A DNA stretch of 64,000 bases, taken from JBBREP01 sp963716525. GTDB lineage: Bacteria; Actinomycetota; Acidimicrobiia; IMCC26256; PALSA-610. Under the pieces are notes generated by a model. That model ran no database searches. It was not told the origin of the DNA and worked only from the letters and a program-made list of their open reading frames with translations. The stretch spans positions 1,488,001-1,552,000 of the forward strand of contig OY970315.1 in the NCBI GenBank assembly GCA_963716525.1, in the 5' to 3' direction. Shown in pieces: positions 1-8,322 of the stretch. Position 1 is the first letter of the stretch. Each line of letters opens with the position of its first letter. The translations under genes and the position numbers were made by a program.

Positions 1-2
1 CC

Positions 3-677
3 AAGGGCGGCGCACATATCGTGGCCGCGGAATGGAAGCCGGATCTGCTCGACGACGTGCTCGGCGAGTTGGGTGCGATCGGCGGTGAACCGCTCGGCGT
101 GGTCACGAACATCATGGATCACGCGCAGATCGACGCGATGGTGGCAACCGCGGTCGAGCGATTCGGCCGTGTCGACGGCTTGATCAACAACGCGCAGACG
201 TTCCGGCCGATGCACGACCTCGCGACGGTGAGCGACGAGGATCTCGACGTCTTCTACACATCGGGCGTGAAGGGCACGATGTGGGCGATGCAAGCGGTGT
301 ACCCGCACATGGCCGCGCAGCGTTGGGGCCGGATCGTGAACTTCGCGTCGTCGATGGGCATCACCGGCGGTCGCGGTTTCGCCGCGTACAACGCGTCGAA
401 AGAGGCGATCCGCGCCCTCACGCGCACCGCGGCGCGCGAATGGGCGATGGACGGCATCGTGGTGAACTGCATCGCGCCGGCCGCGGCCACGCACAAGGGT
501 GCGGGTGCGCAACAGAGCGAGGGCTACCGGCAATTCATCGAGAGCTGCCCGATGCGCCGTCAGGGCGACCCCGAGTGGGACCTCGGTCCGCTGGCGTGGT
601 TCCTCTGTTCCGACGCGTGCCGCTACGTCACCGGTCACACGTTCATGGCCGACGGCGGAGCGTTCATGTGGGCGTGA
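3..677 (+). CDS. SDR-family oxidoreductase, 5' end missing
   Basis: Short-chain dehydrogenase/reductase. The reading frame is open from base 3, so the N-terminal Rossmann glycine motif lies outside the window. Visible SDR marks are NNAQ (a variant of NNAG), a serine-bearing 'NFASSMG' strand, the catalytic Tyr/Lys as 'YNASK', and a C-terminal 'GHTFMADGGAF' segment typical of the family. Substrate cannot be told from sequence. The stop codon lies just inside the next gene, suggesting translational coupling with the DUF2332 gene. Confidence 0.85.
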   Translation, partial: KGGAHIVAAEWKPDLLDDVLGELGAIGGEPLGVVTNIMDHAQIDAMVATAVERFGRVDGLINNAQTFRPMHDLATVSDEDLDVFYTSGVKGTMWAMQAVYPHMAAQRWGRIVNFASSMGITGGRGFAAYNASKEAIRALTRTAAREWAMDGIVVNCIAPAAATHKGAGAQQSEGYRQFIESCPMRRQGDPEWDLGPLAWFLCSDACRYVTGHTFMADGGAFMWA

Positions 678-1717
678 GCGAGCGGTTCGCGCCGGAGAAG
701 CTCTTCCGCTACCAGGCCGCCGGCTGCCGCCTGCCCACCTCCTCGTCGCCGTTCTACGCGGCGTTGCTCGACGCCCTGGCCGGCGACGCCGCGACCGGCG
801 ACCGGCGCGTGCTCGCGTTGATGGAGCAGACGCCGTGCACGGTGGAGGCCGCGCCCGCGCTGCGGCTGCTCGGCGGTGTGCAGCGCTGCGTGCTCGACGG
901 CATCGCACCGGAGCTCGCGACCGTGTGGCCGCGCGCCGGGCAGCCGGGCGATGCGAGCGCCGCGCATCGCGCCCTGCTCGAGCTCTTCAACGACCCGCCG
1001 CCACCGCTGCTCGCGGCGCTCACGCGCGATCCGCAGACGAACGAGGTGGGCCGGGCCGCGGCGCTGGCGCCGGGTCTGGCGGAGATCACCCGGCGCACGG
1101 GCCTGCCCGTGCAACTGCTCGAGATCGGGGCGAGCGCCGGGCTGCTGAGCCGCCTCGACCGTTACTGGTACCAGTCCGTCGACGCCTCGTGGGGCGACCC
1201 GGCGTCGGGTGTGCGCTTCGAGTACGACGCGCCGTTGCCGCTCGACCCAGCCCCGGCGATCGTCGAGCGGCATGCCTGCGATCTCCGGCCGATCGACGCG
1301 ACCACCGTCGACGGCGCGCGCCGGCTGCTGTCGTACTGCTGGCCCGACCAGGCCGAGCGGCTCACGCGCCTGCGGGGCGCGCTCGCGATCGCCGCGGGGA
1401 TGCCGCTCGCGATCGACGAGGCGTCAGCCGACGTGTGGCTCGACGAGCGCATGCACACGGTGGCGGGCGCGGCCACGGTGGTGATGCACTCGATCATGTG
1501 GCAGTACCTGCCCGGCGCCGTGCAGTCGCGCATCGAGACCCTGTTCGCGGAGCGGGGCGCTCGCGCGTCCGAGCGGGCACCGCTCGTGCGCCTTGCGTTC
1601 GAGCCGGCACCTGAGGTCGTGCACGCCGACCTGTCGATCACCGTGTGGCCGGGTGGCGAGCGGACGGTGCTCGCGCACTCCGGCTACCACGGCCCCCCGG
1701 TCACCTGGCTTCCCTGA
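668..1717 (+). CDS. DUF2332 family protein
   Basis: About 349 residues with the DUF2332 pattern: an N-terminal 'FRYQAAGC' segment, 'ALRLLGGVQR', 'PQTNEVGRAAALAPGL' and 'LLEIGASAGLL' followed by 'DRYWYQ'. The last two resemble a methyltransferase-like glycine loop, but the family's function is unknown to me. The start is GTG at 668 or 674, overlapping the stop of the SDR gene by up to 10 nt. The frame is open further upstream, but that part lies over the SDR gene and is non-coding in this frame. It converges with the isomerase gene, with only 7 nt between stops. Confidence 0.85.
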   Translation: MGVSERFAPEKLFRYQAAGCRLPTSSSPFYAALLDALAGDAATGDRRVLALMEQTPCTVEAAPALRLLGGVQRCVLDGIAPELATVWPRAGQPGDASAAHRALLELFNDPPPPLLAALTRDPQTNEVGRAAALAPGLAEITRRTGLPVQLLEIGASAGLLSRLDRYWYQSVDASWGDPASGVRFEYDAPLPLDPAPAIVERHACDLRPIDATTVDGARRLLSYCWPDQAERLTRLRGALAIAAGMPLAIDEASADVWLDERMHTVAGAATVVMHSIMWQYLPGAVQSRIETLFAERGARASERAPLVRLAFEPAPEVVHADLSITVWPGGERTVLAHSGYHGPPVTWLP

Positions 1718-1724
1718 ACCCGCG

Positions 1725-2546
1725 CTACGACGCCCGTGCGAGCAGGGACTCGAGCGCGGTGACGGCGCGCGGGATGGCGGCGTGGTAGCCCTCGGCCTCG
1801 ATGCGGGGCCCGAGCAGCTCGAGATCGAAGTCGCCCACGTAACCGGCGGTCAGCAGGGCGCCCAGGATGCGAGCGAGGGGGATGTCGCCGTCGCCCGGCA
1901 CGAGCCGGTCGGGCGTGCACCGGGTGCCGATCGCGTAGTCGCTCACCTGCACGAGCGCGATCGTGTCGAGCGACGCGGCGATCGTCTCGTACAGCGCCCG
2001 TTCGGCCCAGCACGCGTTGATCTCCATGCAGACGCCCACGTCGGCGCGCCGGGCGAGGTCGACCGCGTCGCGCAGCGAGTGCACGAAGCCGACGTCGGCG
2101 CGCAGCGCATGCGTGTGCTCTAACGCGAGCTGCACGCCGGCGCGGGTTGCGGCGCCGGCGAGTGGGGCGATCGCCGCGCACCACGCGTCGGCCGCCTCCT
2201 CCCACGCCATGGCGCCGGCGGCGCCGGTGGTACACACCAACCGCGGCGCGCGGAGTCGCGCGGCGGCGTCGACGGCGCGTGACAAGCGGGCGCGCCGCGC
2301 CGGCCAGCCCGACGGATCGTCGAGCCTGAACGAGCCGAGCCCGATGAGGTTCGCGGCCTCGATGTCGCCCGCCTGCACGGCCTGCTCGACGAGCGCGACG
2401 CCCGCGTCGAAGCCTTGCGGATGCGACTCGAGCTTCGCGACCGACACCCCGACGCGGCGGATGCCGTGGCGCCGCCAGAGCTCGAGGTCGCCGGTGAGCG
2501 GCAGTGCGAACGTGCAGATCGCCGAGACCGAGATGCGCGGGTCCAT
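1725..2546 (-). CDS. sugar phosphate isomerase/epimerase-like TIM-barrel protein
   Basis: 273 residues, matching the xylose isomerase-like TIM-barrel / AP endonuclease 2 superfamily. Acidic and histidine residues at the expected strand ends are visible: 'LALEHTH', 'CMEINAC', 'QVSDYAIG' and 'DLELLGP', which would bind a divalent metal. The start ATG lies 17 nt after the SDR stop, so it is probably the last gene of the globin-map-SDR-isomerase operon. The substrate is unknown. Pairing with an SDR hints at catabolism of a sugar or polyol, but that is inference. Confidence 0.8.
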   Translation of the reverse strand: MDPRISVSAICTFALPLTGDLELWRRHGIRRVGVSVAKLESHPQGFDAGVALVEQAVQAGDIEAANLIGLGSFRLDDPSGWPARRARLSRAVDAAARLRAPRLVCTTGAAGAMAWEEAADAWCAAIAPLAGAATRAGVQLALEHTHALRADVGFVHSLRDAVDLARRADVGVCMEINACWAERALYETIAASLDTIALVQVSDYAIGTRCTPDRLVPGDGDIPLARILGALLTAGYVGDFDLELLGPRIEAEGYHAAIPRAVTALESLLARAS

Positions 2547-2563
2547 CGCGGGGGTGGCGCCGT

Positions 2564-3337
2564 TCAGCCCAGCGCCAGGCCGCGGGCGATGCTGCTACCC
2601 CCGTCGAGCTGCAGGTTGATCCCGGTGACGAACTCCGACTCGCGGCTCGCGAGGTACACCGCGGCGTGGGCCACGTCGTCGGCGACGCCGAGGCGCGTCA
2701 GGTGCATGCCCGTATACCGGGCGCGGCGCTCGGGCTCGTCGTCGAGGTGTGCGTCACGCCGCGCGTTCACCACGTACCCGGGGCTGATCGTGTTGCAGCG
2801 GATGCCCTGCTCCGCGTAGTCGACCGCGATCGCGCGGGTGAGGCCGTTCATCGCCGACTTGCTCGCGATGTAGGCGGTGAAGCCCTTGCTCGCGCGCTCG
2901 GCCTGGCGGGTCGAGATGTTGACGATCGCGCCACGGCCCCGGCGCAGCATGTGCGGGATGGCGGCGCGGCACAGGCGGAACGGCACGGTGGCGTTGAGGA
3001 GGAACGCATGCGCCCAGGCCTCGTCGCTCACTGCGGCTGCGGGTCCGTCGCCGTGACCGGCCGCGGCCGCGTTGTTCACGAGCACGCTCAGGCCGCCGAG
3101 GGCCTCGGCGGACGCGGCGGTGAGCTGCTCCGGTGCGCCGTCGGCGTCGAGCGCGGCGGGTACGAACGCGGCCTGCCCGCCACCGGCCACGATCTGCGCG
3201 ACCACCGACGCGCCGCGGGCCTCGTCGCGGCCCGTGACGCAGACGGCCGCACCCTCGGCGGCGAAGCGCACCGCGATCGCCGCGCCGATGCCCGCGGTCG
3301 AGCCGGTGACCAGCGCCCGCTCGCCGTCGAGTCGCAT
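2564..3337 (-). CDS. SDR-family oxidoreductase
   Basis: 257 residues, a complete classical SDR. The nucleotide-binding 'TGSTAGIG' is near residue 11, followed by 'VLVNNAA', a catalytic Ser in 'IVNISTRQ', the catalytic 'YIASK' and the C-terminal 'VTGINLQLDGG'. The start ATG lies 10 nt after the methionine aminopeptidase stop. Substrate is not determinable. The second SDR in the window (the one at the left edge) is clearly different in sequence, so this is not a local duplication. Confidence 0.88.
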   Translation of the reverse strand: MRLDGERALVTGSTAGIGAAIAVRFAAEGAAVCVTGRDEARGASVVAQIVAGGGQAAFVPAALDADGAPEQLTAASAEALGGLSVLVNNAAAAGHGDGPAAAVSDEAWAHAFLLNATVPFRLCRAAIPHMLRRGRGAIVNISTRQAERASKGFTAYIASKSAMNGLTRAIAVDYAEQGIRCNTISPGYVVNARRDAHLDDEPERRARYTGMHLTRLGVADDVAHAAVYLASRESEFVTGINLQLDGGSSIARGLALG

Positions 3338-3347
3338 GCGGCCCCGA

Positions 3348-4304
3348 TCAGCTGCGCGGGGGCGCGTCGTCGCCCCGGGTGAGCACCTCGGCGCCGTCGT
3401 TCGTGACCATGATCGTGTGCTCGAACTGTGCCGACGGCAGACCGTCGGCGGTGGGCGCGGTCCAGCCGTCGCGCCAGATCCGCCCGAGCTCGAACGTGCC
3501 GACGTTGATCATCGGCTCGATCGTGAACGTCATGCCCGGAGTCATGATCTCGTTCGCGGTGCGGTCGTAGTAGTGGGGTACGGACGGTGCGGTGTGGAAC
3601 TCCTCGTTGATGCCGTGGCCCACGAACGTGCGCACCACCGAGAATCCCTCGTCCTCCGCGTAGTCCTGGATCGCGCGGCCCACGACGTTGATCGGCGCGC
3701 CCGGCCGCACGGCGGCGATTCCGCGCCACATCGCGTCGTGCGTGACGCGCACGAGATGCTGCAGCTCCTCGTCCACGTCGCCCACGAGGAACGTGGCACT
3801 CGTGTCGCCGTGCACGCCGTCGAGAAAGATGGTGATGTCGCAGTTCACGATGTCGCCGTCGGCGAGCGCGCGGTCGTCGGGGATGCCGTGGCAGATGATC
3901 TCGTTGACCGACGTGCAGATCGACTTCTCGTAGCCCTTGTAGTGGAGCGTGCTCGGGTAGCCGCCGAGCGCGATGTAGGTGTCGTGCGCGAGCGCGTCGA
4001 GCTCGTCGGTGGTGACGCCCGGCGCGACGGCTCCGCCCACGGTGGCGAGCACCTTGGCCGCAGCGGCGCCGGCGGCCCGCATGCGCGACGGGAACGTGCC
4101 CGGAGCGAACGGACCGGGCTTCATGCCGCCATCGCGCACGTAGGGCGGCCGAGGAATAGTGGGCGGCACCACTCTTGGCGGCGACACCCGTCCCGGTCGC
4201 ACCGCGTTGGCGCGCTCCATGGTGGCGACGCCACCTGGATCCCGCTCCACCGATCCGGAGGCCCGGCGCCGGGCGTGCCGTCGTTGCTGCTGTCGCTTGT
4301 TCAT
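3348..4304 (-). CDS. map: type I methionine aminopeptidase
   Basis: Removes the initiator methionine from nascent proteins. The metal-binding set of the family is visible in order: Asp and Asp in 'CDITIFLDGVHGDTS', His in 'FVGHGIN', Glu in 'FTIEPMI' and Glu in 'FEHTIMV'. About 318 residues, including a basic, proline-rich N-terminal extension of about 60 residues before the catalytic domain, as in several actinobacterial paralogues. I chose the ATG at 4304 because it overlaps the globin stop as ATGA. An in-frame ATG at 4319 would lie inside the globin gene. Confidence 0.94.
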   Translation of the reverse strand: MNKRQQQRRHARRRASGSVERDPGGVATMERANAVRPGRVSPPRVVPPTIPRPPYVRDGGMKPGPFAPGTFPSRMRAAGAAAAKVLATVGGAVAPGVTTDELDALAHDTYIALGGYPSTLHYKGYEKSICTSVNEIICHGIPDDRALADGDIVNCDITIFLDGVHGDTSATFLVGDVDEELQHLVRVTHDAMWRGIAAVRPGAPINVVGRAIQDYAEDEGFSVVRTFVGHGINEEFHTAPSVPHYYDRTANEIMTPGMTFTIEPMINVGTFELGRIWRDGWTAPTADGLPSAQFEHTIMVTNDGAEVLTRGDDAPPRS

Positions 4305-4666
4305 TGGTTCATCATCCAATCGGCGGATCCCGCGAAGTACTCCAGCATCGCGCTCCGGGCCGGTTCGGCGACGGCGACGTCGTCGAGCGCAGCCGCCATG
4401 GCCGCGAACCAGGCGTCGCGCTCGGCTGGTCCGATGGCCACGTGGGCGTGCCGCATCCGCAGCCGCGGGTGGCCGCGCTGGTCGGAATAGGTGGCCGGAC
4501 CGCCGAAGTACTGGGAGAGGAACAGGGCGAGGTGCCGGCGCGAATCGGTGAGGTCGTCGGGATAGAGCGGGCGCAGGACGGCGTCGTGCTCCACCCGCGC
4601 GTAGAACGAGTCGACGAGCGCGTCCATCGCTCGCGCGCCCCCGACGAGCTCGTAGATCGTGGCCAC
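4301..4666 (-). CDS. glbO: group II truncated haemoglobin
   Basis: 121 residues, the normal length of a 2-on-2 globin. The conserved block 'QYFGGPATYSDQRGHPRLR' followed by 'MRHAHVAIGPAERDAW' is diagnostic of group II (TrHbO). It contains the proximal His and the tryptophan of the distal pocket, and a Tyr near residue 22 ('FYARV') fits position B10. Such proteins bind O2/NO and are linked to respiration. The gene is first in its strand-run and translationally coupled (ATGA) to map. Confidence 0.93.
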   Translation of the reverse strand: MATIYELVGGARAMDALVDSFYARVEHDAVLRPLYPDDLTDSRRHLALFLSQYFGGPATYSDQRGHPRLRMRHAHVAIGPAERDAWFAAMAAALDDVAVAEPARSAMLEYFAGSADWMMNQ

Positions 4667-4704
4667 GTCGCTATCGTCGCACGCTCCGAGACTGCGGCGC
4701 GAAC

Positions 4705-4820
4705 GACGACCCGACGACCCGACGACCCGACGAACCCGACGACCCGGCGAACCCGACGACCCGGCGAACCCGACGACCCGGCGAACCCGACGACCCGGCG
4801 AACCCGACGAACCCGACGAG
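4705..4820. repeat. 17-bp tandem repeat between glbO and the SET gene
   Basis: Four perfect copies of a 17-bp unit (gacgacccggcgaaccc) run from 4738 to 4805, flanked on both sides by degenerate half-units of 8-9 bp. The block fills the divergent intergenic space between the haemoglobin start and the SET-domain start, so it occupies or abuts both promoters. It keeps several frames open on both strands, which produces spurious long reading frames here. Confidence 0.9.
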
Positions 4821-4830
4821 GAGTGCCCGG

Positions 4831-5331
4831 ATGAGCCAGTCGTTCCTGTGCGATCGGGCGCAAGCCCGTGCTGCGGGCGGCAAGGGCCGCGGCGTCTTCG
4901 CGATCGCGCCCATTCCCGCCGGCACGACGGTCGCCGCGTTCGGCGGCTGGATCTGCGACCGGCAGGAGCTCGACACGCTCACCGTGCAGCGCCGCACGCA
5001 CTCCATTCAGATCGACGACGACCTCTACATGGTCGGGCCCGACGACGCCGAGCCGGCCGACTACTTCAACCACTCGTGCACACCCAACACCGGCATCGTC
5101 GGCAACATCCTGGTCGTCGCGATGCGCGACATCGCCGGAGGCGAGGAGATCTGCTTCGACTACGCGATGTGCGACGCCGCCGACTATGACGAGTTCGCCT
5201 GCGCCTGCGGCGAGGCCGCGTGCCGGGGGTTGGTCACGGGAGCCGACTGGAAGCTCCCCGAGCTGCGGCACCGCTACGACGGCTGGCGTTCCACCTACCT
5301 GCAGCGCCGCCTCGACTCGGGAGCGGTCTGA
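4831..5331 (+). CDS. SET-domain protein (putative lysine methyltransferase)
   Basis: 166 residues, essentially a stand-alone SET domain. The SAM-binding/pseudoknot motif 'NHSCTPNTG' is near residue 87 and 'GEEICFDYAMCD' near residue 110. A cysteine group 'CACGEAACRG' behind it resembles a post-SET zinc site. The N-terminal 'GKGRGVFA' is the usual first strand. Bacterial SET proteins methylate protein lysines. The target here is unknown. The start ATG follows the 17-bp repeat block directly. Confidence 0.88.
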   Translation: MSQSFLCDRAQARAAGGKGRGVFAIAPIPAGTTVAAFGGWICDRQELDTLTVQRRTHSIQIDDDLYMVGPDDAEPADYFNHSCTPNTGIVGNILVVAMRDIAGGEEICFDYAMCDAADYDEFACACGEAACRGLVTGADWKLPELRHRYDGWRSTYLQRRLDSGAV

Positions 5332-5334
5332 CGG

Positions 5335-6426
5335 CTAGCAGGAACCGCTCGGGCCGATCGGCTCGAGCGCGGTCGTCGCGCGGCGACGGTGCGACGCGGT
5401 CACCCGCGCCTCGAGCAGCATGACCGCCGCGATCACCGCCCCCATGCCTGCGGCGAGCTGCACGACGAGCAGCGCGCGCACCACGCCTGCGTTCCAGACG
5501 GTGGGGAGCTGCGAGTGGGTGAGCCAGTCGACGTGGGCGAATCCACCGGTGATGGCGAGCACCACGCCACCGAGGAGCAGCATCTCGGGGTAGCGCCGGT
5601 CGGAGCGCAGGAGCGCGGTGCGCGCGATCGCAACGCCCGCGGCGGCCGCGCCGAGCGCGTACGCCGAGGGACCGAGGCGCTGCCACAGGTTCGCGGTGGT
5701 CGCTTGCCATGTGCCCGCGAGCTGCACCAGCGCGACCACGGCTACCGCGAGCCGAGCGCGGCCATCACTCGGGGAGCCCGCCGGGCGGCGAACGCGACGG
5801 CCGCGGTGCCCAGCGCGATCGCCAGCAGCGGCGGCGCGAGCGGCGGCCCGGCGACCAGGTCGAGGCGGCCCGCGATCGACCCGGCGTGCCCGTTCACGAG
5901 GAGTGGCACCGTCCAATCGTGGCTGCGGGTGTCGCGCGGTGTCGCGTGCACGCGCAGGTCGTGCCACCGGTAGCTCGTGCCCGCGGCGATGCTCTGCCAC
6001 AACGGCGGCGCGGTCGCGCGAATACGGCGCGGGCGCCCGGTCGGTGGACCTCGCGTTCTTGCGGCGGTTCAACCACGCCGCGGGTGAGTGCATGTTCTCG
6101 AGGACCCGGCCGTGTGTGAACCACAGATACGGCTCGCCCGAGTAGCCGAGCACCGTGACGTCGTCACCGGCGGCGACCGTGAGCTCGAGGTGCTGGCCGA
6201 GATCGGAGGTGGCCGCGTGCAGCGTGGGGTCGGCGGCGGCCCCCGCGCGCACCGCGACGACCCGGCTGCGCCAGTTGGTCGACGGCAGGCCCGCGGTGGA
6301 GTGTGCCCCTGCTGGCGGCGCGGCGGCGCCGAGCACGAGGACGGCGATACCGGCGACCGCGGCGATCGTTGCGGCCGCCCGCGCCCACGGGGTGGCGCGG
6401 CGCGCGAACGCGGTGCGGAGCCTCAC
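5335..6426 (-). CDS. secreted/membrane protein of unknown function (two frame breaks)
   Basis: The N-terminal part (6426 to about 6040) has a signal peptide ('AGIAVLVLGAAAPPAGAHS') and a domain with 'VLGYSGEPYLWF' and 'VLENMHSPAAWLNR'. The middle part (about 6040 to 5755) is in another frame ('WQSIAAGTSYRWHDLRVH', 'DWTVPLLVNG'). The C-terminal part (about 5755 to 5335) returns to the first frame with four or so membrane helices. Two compensating indels, near 6020-6050 and 5745-5760, therefore split one gene of about 360 codons. I recall similar actinobacterial exported proteins but know no function. Confidence 0.7.
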   Translation of the reverse strand: MRLRTAFARRATPWARAAATIAAVAGIAVLVLGAAAPPAGAHSTAGLPSTNWRSRVVAVRAGAAADPTLHAATSDLGQHLELTVAAGDDVTVLGYSGEPYLWFTHGRVLENMHSPAAWLNRRKNARSTDRAPAPYSRDRAAVVAEHRRGHELPVARPARARDTARHPQPRLDGATPRERARRVDRGPPRPGRRAAARAAAAGDRAGHRGRRVRRPAGSPSDGRARLAVAVVALVQLAGTWQATTANLWQRLGPSAYALGAAAAGVAIARTALLRSDRRYPEMLLLGGVVLAITGGFAHVDWLTHSQLPTVWNAGVVRALLVVQLAAGMGAVIAAVMLLEARVTASHRRRATTALEPIGPSGSC

Positions 6427-6461
6427 CCCAGCATGTTCGCGCCGCTTCCGCCGTGCGCTCC

Positions 6462-6467
6462 TACAGT
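6462..6467 (+). promoter_or_regulatory. putative -10 element (TACAGT) for a leaderless transcript
   Basis: TACAGT fits the actinobacterial TANNNT pattern and ends 6 nt before the GTG start of the SirB1-like gene, so transcription would begin at or beside the start codon. No clear -35 was seen. Confidence 0.4.
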
Positions 6468-6473
6468 GCCGTC

Positions 6474-7247
6474 GTGAGCCATCTCGAGGACTTCGTGGCC
6501 GTCGTCGCGGCCGAAGAGGTGGCCCTCGACCGAGGTGCGGCGCTGATCCCGGCGGTGCTGCGGCCGCCCGTCGACGTCGGCGCGGTGCTCGGCCGGCTCG
6601 ACGAGATCGCGGCCGGGTGCGAAGAGCCGACGTTCGACGCGGTGCGCGCGCATCTCTTCGGGGCGTGCGGCCTGCGCGGCAACGTGCACGACTACGGCGA
6701 TCCGGAGAACTCCTTCCTCGACGCGGTGCTCGAGCGGCGGGTGGGCATCCCGATCAGCCTGGCGGTCGTCGTCGTCGAAGTGGGGCGCCGTGCCGGCGTC
6801 GTGATCGATCCGATCGGCATGCCTGGCCATTTCCTCGTGCGCGATGCGGCCACGGGCGGGTATTGCGACCCGTTCCACGGCGGTGCGCTGCTCGACGAGG
6901 AGGGCTGCCGCCGCCGCCACGACGCGGTCTTCGGCGGTCGCCGCGCGCTGCTCCCCGGCGAGCTCGCGCCGGTGTCGGCCCGGCAGGTGCTCGCGCGCAT
7001 GCTCGCGAACCTGTCGCAGTCGCGCCTTGCCGCGCGCTCCGACGAACTCGCGACCATGCTCCAGATGCATCGGGCCATTCCCGCGCTCGGCGCGCACGAG
7101 CGGCTCGCGCTCGCGGCACGCCTCGAATCGATCGACCGCTTCGCCGACGCCGGCCAGGAAGCCGAGCGCGCGGCCGGCGAGCTCACCGGCGACGCACGCG
7201 TCGCCGCGCTCGCCGCGGCCAACGCGTACCGCGCCCGGGCGAACTGA
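6474..7247 (+). CDS. SirB1/transglutaminase-like family protein
   Basis: About 257 residues. The core motif 'YGDPENSFLDAVLERRVG' followed by 'IPISLAVVVVEVGRRAGV' and 'GMPGHFLVR', then 'YCDPFHGG', matches the SirB1_N transglutaminase-like family. The C-terminal third is helical ('LANLSQSRLA', 'QEAERAAGEL'), like the TPR-like tail of that family. The start is GTG 6474 ('MSHLEDFV'), directly behind a candidate -10 box. The biochemical role is uncertain. It is followed closely by a Lon-N domain gene, a pairing consistent with protein handling. Confidence 0.82.
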   Translation: MSHLEDFVAVVAAEEVALDRGAALIPAVLRPPVDVGAVLGRLDEIAAGCEEPTFDAVRAHLFGACGLRGNVHDYGDPENSFLDAVLERRVGIPISLAVVVVEVGRRAGVVIDPIGMPGHFLVRDAATGGYCDPFHGGALLDEEGCRRRHDAVFGGRRALLPGELAPVSARQVLARMLANLSQSRLAARSDELATMLQMHRAIPALGAHERLALAARLESIDRFADAGQEAERAAGELTGDARVAALAAANAYRARAN

Positions 7248-7262
7248 GCCGGCAGCCGCGCG

Positions 7263-7979
7263 ATGCCCGACCCCGTGCCCCGTGAGCTCGCGATGTTCCC
7301 GCTGGGCACGGTGCTGCTGCCCGGTGAGCTGATGCCGCTCCACGTGTTCGAGCAGCGGTACCGCGTGATGGTGGCCGAGCTGCTCGGGGAGGCCGACGCG
7401 CGGCCGGCGACGGCCGCGGGAGAGTTCGCGGTCGTGCTGATCGAGCGCGGCCACGAGGTAGGCGGGGGCGACACGCGCTTCGCCACCGGGTGCCTTGCTC
7501 GCGTCGTGCGGTCGGAGCGCGCCGCGGCCGGCCGCTACGCGCTCGTGGTGGTGGGCATCGCGCCGATCACCGTTGCGCGATGGCTCGACGACGACCCCTA
7601 CCCGCGCGCGCTCGTCGTCGAGTCCGTGGAGTCCATGGAGTCCGTGGAGTCCGTGGAGTCCGTGGAGTCCGGTGAGTCCGGCGAGTCCGGCGAGCGTGCA
7701 GCCCTCGCGGAGCAGCTCGCGGCAGCCGCCGCGCGCGTGCGTGAGCGGGCCCACGCGCTCGCGGCGGCGGCCGGCGGCGTGCTCGACCCTTCGGGTCTCC
7801 CCGCCGAGCCCGACGCGCTCGTGCACCGCGTCGCGTCGGGGTTCGGCGTCGGGCCGCTCGACCGCCAGCAGCTGCTCGAGGCGCCGGGAGTGCTGGCCCG
7901 CCTCGACCGGCTCGGCGACCTGCTCGACGACGCGGTGACCGTGGCGAAGCTGCACCGCGAGGGTCCGGGCCCGCAGTAG
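7263..7979 (+). CDS. Lon N-terminal (substrate-binding) domain protein
   Basis: 238 residues without the ATPase or protease part of Lon, so a stand-alone LON substrate-binding domain. The start 'MFPLGTVLLPGELMPLHVFE' is the family signature. Residues 119-145 are a nine-fold xES repeat (VES/MES/GES), encoded by a 9-bp tandem repeat that looks like local slippage inside the domain. The C-terminal helical part ('SGFGVGPLDRQQLLEAPG') matches the PUA-LON helical bundle. It is 15 nt downstream of the SirB1-like gene. Confidence 0.85.
   Translation: MPDPVPRELAMFPLGTVLLPGELMPLHVFEQRYRVMVAELLGEADARPATAAGEFAVVLIERGHEVGGGDTRFATGCLARVVRSERAAAGRYALVVVGIAPITVARWLDDDPYPRALVVESVESMESVESVESVESGESGESGERAALAEQLAAAAARVRERAHALAAAAGGVLDPSGLPAEPDALVHRVASGFGVGPLDRQQLLEAPGVLARLDRLGDLLDDAVTVAKLHREGPGPQ
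7617..7697 (+). repeat. 9-bp coding tandem repeat (xES)9
   Basis: Nine copies of a 9-bp unit such as gtggagtcc encode Val-Glu-Ser and variants within the Lon-N domain protein. The units are nearly identical at the DNA level, which suggests recent expansion. Confidence 0.85.
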
Positions 7980-7982
7980 CGT
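7977..7982 (+). promoter_or_regulatory. putative -10 element (TAGCGT) overlapping a stop codon
   Basis: The TAG stop of the Lon-N gene forms the first three bases of TAGCGT, which ends 7 nt before the GTG start of the EPAH-repeat gene. The spacing fits a leaderless transcript. Confidence 0.35.
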
Positions 7983-7989
7983 CGAGCGC

Positions 7990-8313
7990 GTGGAGCCCGA
8001 CGAGACGCTCGCGACCGCTGCGCCCCCGCGCGAACCGGCGCGCGAACCGGCGCGCGAACCGGCGCGCGAACCGGCGCACGAACCGGCGCACGAACCGGTG
8101 CACGAACCGGTGCACGAACCGGCGCACGAACCGGCGCACGAACCGGCGCACGAACCGGCGCACGAACCGGCGCACGAACCGGTGCGCGAAGCGGTGCACG
8201 ACCTCGTGCCCCAGCCGCCGGTGCGCGCCGACGCCGAGTCGATCGCCGCGCTCGAAGCGGAGCTCGGCGCCATCGAGGCCGAGCTGCATTCGCTCGACCA
8301 CGACGCCCGCTGA
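7990..8313 (+). CDS. small EPAx-repeat protein of unknown function
   Basis: 107 residues. Residues 14-69 consist of 14 tetrapeptides of the type R/H-E-P-A/V, from a 12-bp DNA repeat. The tail (residues about 81-104, 'SIAALEAELGAIEAELHSLD') is a short predicted coiled coil. No known domain was recognised. The GTG start lies 10 nt after the Lon-N stop and MoaD follows 9 nt later, so it sits inside a gene run. The repeat part may be a flexible linker, and the coiled coil is the only part likely to be constrained. Confidence 0.65.
   Translation: MEPDETLATAAPPREPAREPAREPAREPAHEPAHEPVHEPVHEPAHEPAHEPAHEPAHEPAHEPVREAVHDLVPQPPVRADAESIAALEAELGAIEAELHSLDHDAR
8029..8196 (+). repeat. 12-bp coding tandem repeat, 14 copies
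   Basis: Units of the type cgcgaaccggcg / cacgaaccggcg repeat 14 times without interruption, changing only between Arg/His and Ala/Val codons. Confidence 0.9.
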
Positions 8314-8322
8314 CGGCCGGCC

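Noticed and set aside
4659..5189. Plus-strand frame with Asp/Pro/Thr repeats running into the SET gene
   Set aside because: It reads through the 17-bp repeat and then lies in the wrong frame over the SET domain.
6303..6473. Upstream extension of the SirB1-like gene
   Set aside because: The extra codons lie antisense over the signal peptide of the neighbouring gene, and a -10-like box sits 6 nt before GTG 6474.
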